From Rotaria macrura (lineage: Eukaryota; Rotifera; Eurotatoria; Philodinida; Philodinidae): DNA of 64,000 nt. The translations under genes were made by a program, and so were the position numbers. Every line of letters starts with the position of its first letter. Position 1 is the stretch's first letter. The DNA lies in assembly GCA_900239685.1 (NCBI GenBank), contig OENT01000255.1, positions 86,497-150,496 on the forward strand. The letters are read 5' to 3'. This document shows positions 59,014-64,000 of the stretch, one piece after another. The notes below the pieces were generated by a model that had not been told where the DNA came from, searched no databases, and saw nothing but the letters and a program-made list of their open reading frames with translations.

Positions 59014-59370
59014 CCCAGGTGAATGAATCCGATAACGAATCTGATCGAATCCTATCGGATCCTACGATCCGATGAAATCCTACGGGAATCCTGGTTGTGG
59101 AAACAGTAACGGATCCGACGGGAGAAATCTATTTTCTTATTTGCGTACGAATTAGCATTTAAACCCAATAGTAGAGGCCTGTCTAATCATACGATGAAAT
59201 CCAATCGGATTCCGATAGTAGGATTCGATAAAACCCAACACTAGGGATCCGAATGTCGGATCGCAACCAGGAATCCGATGGGATTTCGTCGGATTAGAGA
59301 AAGTCCGATGGAAACATGATCGGATCAGAGGTATCCGATCGGATCCAAGTGTCGGAATCATCCTCCTGGG
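59014..59370. mobile_element. CCCAGG-ended element, ATCCGAT-word type, 357 bp
   Basis: Complete: TA|CCCAGGTGAATG at the left and CATCCTCCTGGG|TA at the right, so it is flanked by TA on both sides. Fifteen TCCGA/TCGGA words in 357 bp, often fused as ATCCGATCGGATCC or AATCGGATTCCGATA. No coding capacity. Only the ends resemble the CCGG-type elements. Confidence 0.7.
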
Positions 59371-59894
59371 TAGTTCAATTATTAAAAAACAAATATATTA
59401 GGTTTCGATTCTTGCTCTAAACGGTGAATTTCATTCATAAACATAACAGAATTGAAATTTGTTGACCTAGTTTGTTGCAAAATAAGAAGTCATTTTCTTC
59501 AATAACCGTCCAATCGGCAGGACCGTTTAGGATAGCTGTAAAGAAATATTCATTCCTTGCAGTGGAATGCTTACTCCTAATCAGAACACTGGTTCTATTA
59601 GAATGCTGCTTTTCTCAACGTTGTCAAAAAGAAATCTGAAGGGATAATTAGAGTTCCTGTCGCAATTGAATTTCGGTGAAAACTGATTTCTTGTTCAAAT
59701 GAGGTATATTTGGATGAGCTATCATTTGAATGTCTTAAAATAACTTTGATTCATAGATCGGAAAATCTGACAGTAGCTTTGTCTCGGAATAAATACTAAA
59801 GTGTGACACTATGTTGATGATTTTAAATATTGTGAATTTCACAAAACAGTATTTTTACATGGATTTCTGATATTAATCATGCTATAAAACAATG

Positions 59895-60659
59895 CTATAG
59901 GGATTTCATGTTCTTCTTACTTGCCAGTGTAGGATTTGGCGGTTCTAGAAGCATAAATGGTGGTGATACTTCACGCAAATGAATAATATATAAATTTTCC
60001 ATGGTGCTTAAATGGCTAATAACTTGGAAATATGTACATGGTAGAAGCAGTATTTCTTCTTCCTGTACAAAATATGAATGGCGCTTAATAGCTTTCCCAT
60101 TCAAACAATCGATTGCGAATAAAGTGCGTGGGCCTGATTTGCCCAAATATTGATCACTTTCCAGAACATTGATTGCAGTCGTAGAAGAACTGAATGCCCA
60201 CCATGTAACACTGTCATCCAGTTTGTAATGCGAACGTAAATCACCACGTACACCTCGCCAGACCGTACAACGGGTTGATGGTAATTTGAATAAGGCGGTA
60301 AATAAAAGTTTCAAATACGGAAACCAAGGAACAAGTTTTCTTCTGTTTTCAAGGCGAAGTGTTTGATTCAGAACTGAATAAAGACTTGGATGGTTACGAT
60401 CCCATTCGATTGTATACAAAACAATTGCAGCTGATTCGTCCTGAGTAAGTTTGTCTGCAGGATTTTTGCATCTATTAGTGGCTGTCCACACGCGTGAATC
60501 AACATCATCGAGTAGTTCACGCAAAGTTTGAACAGCAGTTTTTAACGGTACAAGATTTTCATCTGCATAGCCACGCAATGGGGTCAGTGCATTTAGACGC
60601 TCATCACCGGCATCAGTAAGACGAGTATTGTAATGAGTCATATCAGTAGTGCTGGACAT
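59895..60659 (-). CDS. Arginine-type mono-ADP-ribosyltransferase (R-S-E class)
   Basis: Transfers ADP-ribose from NAD+ to protein (usually arginine) side chains. 254-residue frame. R-S-E triad visible: Arg in CTVWRGVRGDL (~res 134-144), Ser in TWWAFSSSTTA (~155-165), and the catalytic ExE in VQEEEILLLPCTYFQV (~200-215). N-terminal helices (LVPLKTAVQTLRELLDDVDS, DESAAIVLYTIEW) match the vertebrate ART/rotifer ART layout. No signal peptide or membrane anchor is seen, so it is probably intracellular. Start: ATG 60659 followed by STTDMTHYNTR. Near the end, CTGGCAA|GTAAGA (59921/59920) is a strong donor; a possible next exon at 59535-59467 (NGPADWTVIEENDFLF) would extend the protein, so the annotated stop may be intronic. 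The 357-bp insertion lies just downstream. Confidence 0.85.
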   Translation of the reverse strand: MSSTTDMTHYNTRLTDAGDERLNALTPLRGYADENLVPLKTAVQTLRELLDDVDSRVWTATNRCKNPADKLTQDESAAIVLYTIEWDRNHPSLYSVLNQTLRLENRRKLVPWFPYLKLLFTALFKLPSTRCTVWRGVRGDLRSHYKLDDSVTWWAFSSSTTAINVLESDQYLGKSGPRTLFAIDCLNGKAIKRHSYFVQEEEILLLPCTYFQVISHLSTMENLYIIHLREVSPPFMLLEPPNPTLASKKNMKSL

Positions 60660-61585
60660 TAGTTTTGTAGCAAATGGGACTCGTTAGTTTTGCCCAAAAA
60701 TTCAATACAACAAGTTTCAATAGAGTGAAACTTACGATCTTATATTTATCTTGAATAGAAGAGAAAAAACACGAAAATTCACTCTATAAACTAGATAAAG
60801 GGTATGGATGCCAGTAGCATTCAGAATGTAGACGCACGCTTAGTAATTCCAATTACCATGGGCTAGAATACCTATATAAGCATGAGAATCGAGCAGCAGG
60901 TGTCTGAGGCTAGTTATGGATTTGGCTAAGGCTCCGAATGCAGGCGCCAATAGCTCTGTGAAATTCCGCGTTATGTGACAGTGAGTTTCGTTTAGTATAC
61001 AGAGGAGACGGTCGGCTCAGTCTTGGCTGTAGCTTAGGGTCTGTGGGTCAATGGGATAATAGGATAATGACTTGCATGCCATTCAGACTCAGTAGCAGCA
61101 TGCATGGGTGTGGGTACGAATGAATTGTGGGTTGGCAATCGGTGCTGACTATGAATTTCTTTGCTTGTGACGTATGTATGGGGAATGTGCTCGTTCGGTA
61201 TCGTAAAGAATGAGTGAGTGTTGGTGCAGTAGCTAACCTTGGCACTGACTATGAACTCACACACACACACACCTGGAAGATATGCTGCGAGACGTTGTGT
61301 GACGGCGTGTAGTACTGGATGTGTCTAGTGTACTTCCAGTTCGCATATACTTAGTCCAATTCTGCACCCTCAAAAATGCTGAATGACATTTTGAACATTA
61401 GAATTTGAAGCTTATACACAGGATTGCTGAGTACTTGAGCTCATGTCTAACAGTTTCCGGGTACGTGATTCTGATATTCCTTGAGAAGCATCATCACCAT
61501 TGATTTATGAACAGGTCGGCATGATGGAGAACGTATTCCTGCTATACATATTCATTGTAAGTCAAATGAAGTGAAAATAATAACC
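60660..61585. other. Upstream of ART gene, with CA microsatellite
   Basis: Presumably holds the ART promoter. A short (CA)n run lies at about 61258-61272. Minus-strand ORFs at 61034-61270 overlap it in two frames and look compositional. No TATA box or other element assigned. Confidence 0.45.
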
Positions 61586-62193
61586 AGTGAAAACTTTTCG
61601 CTGACTTTAATCGAGTTATTCTGCAAGAAGGTCAAAATTAAAATCGATTGATAATTTTGATTATCGTTGTTCATGACGTATCCAAGTAGACCGATACGGT
61701 TCATATACTGCCCGTATACGGGTAGTATATCGGGCGCAGAATTACGGACCGTACCAACATTAAAATAGGCCGTTTTACGGCATTACACTGTGCCAATATG
61801 GCCCCCGTATACGGTGCCATTAGGGGGAAAAGTAATACGGGCCGTATTGTCGCGGAACACGGCCGTGAAACGACCTATTTTAACGATGGTATGGCCCATA
61901 TACGAGGCATATCGTTCGATCTGGGTAACCTTTATTTGATATTGCTTCTCATCCAGTGTGAAACGTTCGGATTAAAATTGATTATTTTGAAGAAAAATCG
62001 AAATTACTAAGCATTTAAAATCTTTATTTTGCTGCAAAATAATCAATTTTAATTCGAAAATTTCACAGTGAATGAGTAACAACATCAAATAACGGCTACA
62101 TCATGAACAACGATAATCAAAAGTATAAATTGATTTTAATTTTGACTTTCTTGCACAATAAGTCGATTAAAATCAGCTAAAATGTTTCACAAG
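61586..62193. mobile_element. Foldback element carrying a nested insertion
   Basis: Left arm (61586-61680 plus 61926-61995) and right arm (about 62025-62193) are inverted copies: for example GTCAAAATTAAAATCGATTG / CAATTTATAC...GATTTTAATTTTGAC, and TTATTTGATATTGCTTCTCA / TGAGTAACAACATCAAATAA. The left arm is split by a 245-bp insertion at 61681-61925; the right arm is uninterrupted at the matching point. No ORF of note. Confidence 0.75.
61681..61925. mobile_element. CCCAGG-type element, TACGGCC-word type, nested
   Basis: 245 bp flanked by TA on both sides (GACGTA|TCCAAGTAG ... GATCTGGG|TAACC). The left end TCCAAG differs from CCCAGG by two changes. The interior is dense in CCCGTATACGGG, ACGGGCCGTAT and GGCCGT words. 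Comparison with the other foldback arm shows a single TA at the empty site. Confidence 0.75.
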
Positions 62194-62390
62194 TAGGGCC
62201 TTACTAAAACCTGATAGGAGTTCACCTAAGAATAAATGTTGTAATGGTAGGAAGACGAGTGTTAGCGTCAGTAGATGTCGTAAACAGACGCTAAACGTAT
62301 AACACTATACTTTCCTTTAATCTGTTTGTTCTTGTTCTGTTACGTCATATTGGTCAATCAACTCACGTGATTGATTTTCCATTATATATA

Positions 62391-62790
62391 CCCAGGTTGA
62401 ATCCTCACGATCGTTAACGACCATATACGTCATAATACGGCCGTCGTGACCGTATTTGGTCGTAATCCAGCGTAATACATGGCTCAGTATTACGACCGTA
62501 TTTCTCCCGATCGTGTACGGTAAAATACGATCATCTACGGAAACAAGAAAATCGCCGTTTATCAACAACTTGATGAAAACCCTACACTTTGTCGTGCATC
62601 GATCGTTTACGGCAAAATACGATCTATTACGAAGGTCGTTTGCGATCGCAAACGGCTGTATACCTTCGTATACGCCACGGAGAAATACGATCGTAATACT
62701 GAGCCATGTATTACGACCATATACGGTCGTGTACGCCATCGTATATGGTCGTAAGCGCTCGTTCATGGAGTGCGTAATCATCGACCTGGG
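62391..62790. mobile_element. CCCAGG-ended element, TACG/CGTA-word type, 400 bp
   Basis: Runs from CCCAGGTTGAATCC to CATCGACCTGGG and is flanked by TATA on both sides. TACG or CGTA occurs 23 times. The two halves are inverted copies for long stretches (CGTAATACATGGCTCAGTAT near 62471 returns inverted near 62695), so the element folds on itself. ORFs on both strands are by-products of the palindromic words, which lack stop codons. Confidence 0.75.
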
Positions 62791-63024
62791 TATATCATTC
62801 GTTTTTCTAGCGTCGTCATTCCATCTCTTTTTTGTTTTCCTATCAACGTCTATTACGTCGTTCGTTTTCAACGACTCTATTAAATATATTCTGATCAAAC
62901 AATTACCTGTTTGAACCAGCTACATTATCAATTGTTTGATGTAAGCTCATTTGAGATATTTAATATAGTAAAGTTCAGCTCTAAGTATTGACATCCCCTT
63001 AATCAAGAGCTAACAACGAGAATA

Positions 63025-63310
63025 CCCAGGACGTGCATTACGAGGAACAATTACGACCGTAAACGCGCGTATACGATAACGTAAACGACCGTATACCTGG
63101 AAATTACGACCGTATACGCGCCGTATTTTAACGTTTTGGTATGCACCGTATTACGACCGTATATCGCCGTATCGTATACGGCGACAAGGAGGGACAGTAT
63201 ACACCCGGCACGCGGCCGTATTACGGCCGTAACCCTAGACGTACACGATCCACCCCGATGAAGTTTGCGGCCGTAAATACACAGTTAGCGACCGTAACCG
63301 ACGGTATTTC
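63025..63310. mobile_element. CCCAGG-ended element, TACG-word type, left end only
   Basis: Begins TA|CCCAGGACGTGC. The next ~285 bp are packed with TTACGACCGTA, CGTATACG and CGGCCGTA words. No CCTGGG terminus was found before the window ends, so it is truncated, diverged or longer than the visible part. Confidence 0.55.
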
Positions 63311-63512
63311 CGTGAGGAAGAAAATCTATTCCTTCCTATCTGCAACAAATCCAAGATCCTACACTATAAAAATCCTGCACAAAACCTAGCTATACAAAAA
63401 TCCTTAACCAAATCCCAATCTTCAAATTCAGGCCACTAAGGAACAACTGACTCCAATTCCTCGTCCTATCGAAAACATCGTATACCCACATGTATACCAT
63501 TTGAAACAAAAG

Positions 63513-63841
63513 AGCATCAAAAAACTCCTGCAAAAATCACGTTCTTTGAAAATCATCCCAGAGCAGCCAGATACACCCCATTGATAGATTTCATTGCAAA
63601 ACTAATAGCCATCGACTTTTGGATGCTGAAATCAGCGTAAATCATGAGAAATCCTGAAAAAACGAAAAGCATCGAAGAAATCCTGCAAAAATCACGTTTT
63701 TGGAAAACCGTCCCAGAGCAGCCAGATTCACCGCATCGATAGAAATCATTGCAAAACCAATAGCCATCGACTTTTGGATGCTCAAAGCAGCGTAAATCAT
63801 GCGAAATCCTAAAAATACAAAAAGCATCAGAGAAATCCTGG
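63513..63841. repeat. Tandem repeat, 155-bp unit, about 2.1 copies
   Basis: Units begin with AGCATC at 63513, 63668 and 63823 (exact 155-bp spacing). Shared stretches include CCTGCAAAAATCACGTT, CCCAGAGCAGCCAGAT and AATAGCCATCGACTTTTGGA. The third unit breaks off at AATCCTGG. Units differ by scattered substitutions. Confidence 0.85.
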
Positions 63842-64000
63842 AAGTGGATTCTATTTCAGAATTGTTTGTTCCGGTGTTGGGAGATGCAGGAATATATAAA
63901 AGTCAGTCAGCAGAGAACAAATACGACAATGTCTCATGCTTCGATCCTCGATTATAGTGCCCTGCACGTAATTCATGTGCTGAATGCTACCGGTTTTGTA

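Noticed and set aside
61034-61270. Two overlapping His/Thr/Pro-rich minus-strand ORFs
   Set aside because: They sit on a CA microsatellite and its flank; both frames are open for compositional reasons.
62317-62914. 193- and 152-codon ORFs on opposite strands
   Set aside because: Produced by palindromic TACG/CGTA words inside a foldback; no family resemblance and they span the element borders.
61681-63310. CRISPR-like array because of many short repeats
   Set aside because: Repeats are 4-10 bp, irregularly spaced and in both orientations, with no constant spacer length; the host is eukaryotic.
1-64000. tRNA, rRNA or bacterial operon features
   Set aside because: I scanned for cloverleaf-like tRNA patterns and conserved rRNA stretches and saw none; introns and gene content are animal.

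Overview
The window is eukaryotic nuclear DNA from a small-genome invertebrate, most likely a bdelloid rotifer. Support: AT-rich sequence, many 50-80 nt GT-AG introns mixed with a few kilobase-size ones, animal-only genes (an RGS/PDZ RhoGEF, a ciliary kinesin-9, cyclin A), and an arginine-type ADP-ribosyltransferase of a kind abundant in rotifers. The rotifer assignment is an inference. Splice junctions given here were placed by eye from GT-AG signals, reading phase and protein-family fit.

Left part (0-34 kb), ordinary gene-rich sequence. A cyclin A gene runs leftward out of the window (559-2215, minus). A large RhoGEF gene runs rightward (3762-26812, plus) with PDZ, RGS-like, C1, DH and PH modules in about 35 small exons, the layout of Drosophila RhoGEF2 / C. 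elegans RHGF-1 and, without C1, of vertebrate ARHGEF11/12. An antisense ORF lies in its first long intron, and a large inverted-repeat element lies in the intron that splits the DH domain. A complete 15-exon KIF9 gene (28707-32917, minus) converges on it. KIF9 is head-to-head, at about 0.1 kb, with a four-helix DUF1294-like membrane protein gene (33034-33726, plus).

Middle part (34-47 kb), gene-poor. It holds short coding-like islands that look like decayed exons, a 61-bp inverted repeat, a small CACTGT-ended element, one unassigned 190-codon ORF and a region where strand composition switches.

Right part (47-64 kb), repeat-dominated. At least six insertions share CCCAGG...CCTGGG ends, mostly flanked by TA. 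They differ in interior vocabulary: some are packed with CCGG, some with TCGGATCC/ATCCGA, some with TACG/CGTA words. Two (47324-48794 and 53479-55533) are related copies in opposite orientation, and one contains a 445-N assembly gap. One is nested in a foldback whose other arm preserves the empty TA site, which indicates mobility with a TA target duplication. One abuts and apparently truncates an exon of a minus-strand coiled-coil gene. Between them sit an ADP-ribosyltransferase gene (59895-60659, minus) and a separate coiled-coil exon with a 21-nt coding repeat. The right edge has a 155-bp tandem repeat.

The gene neighbourhood shows no operon-like logic; the genes are unrelated in function. 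The most unusual content is the CCCAGG element group with its differing internal words.
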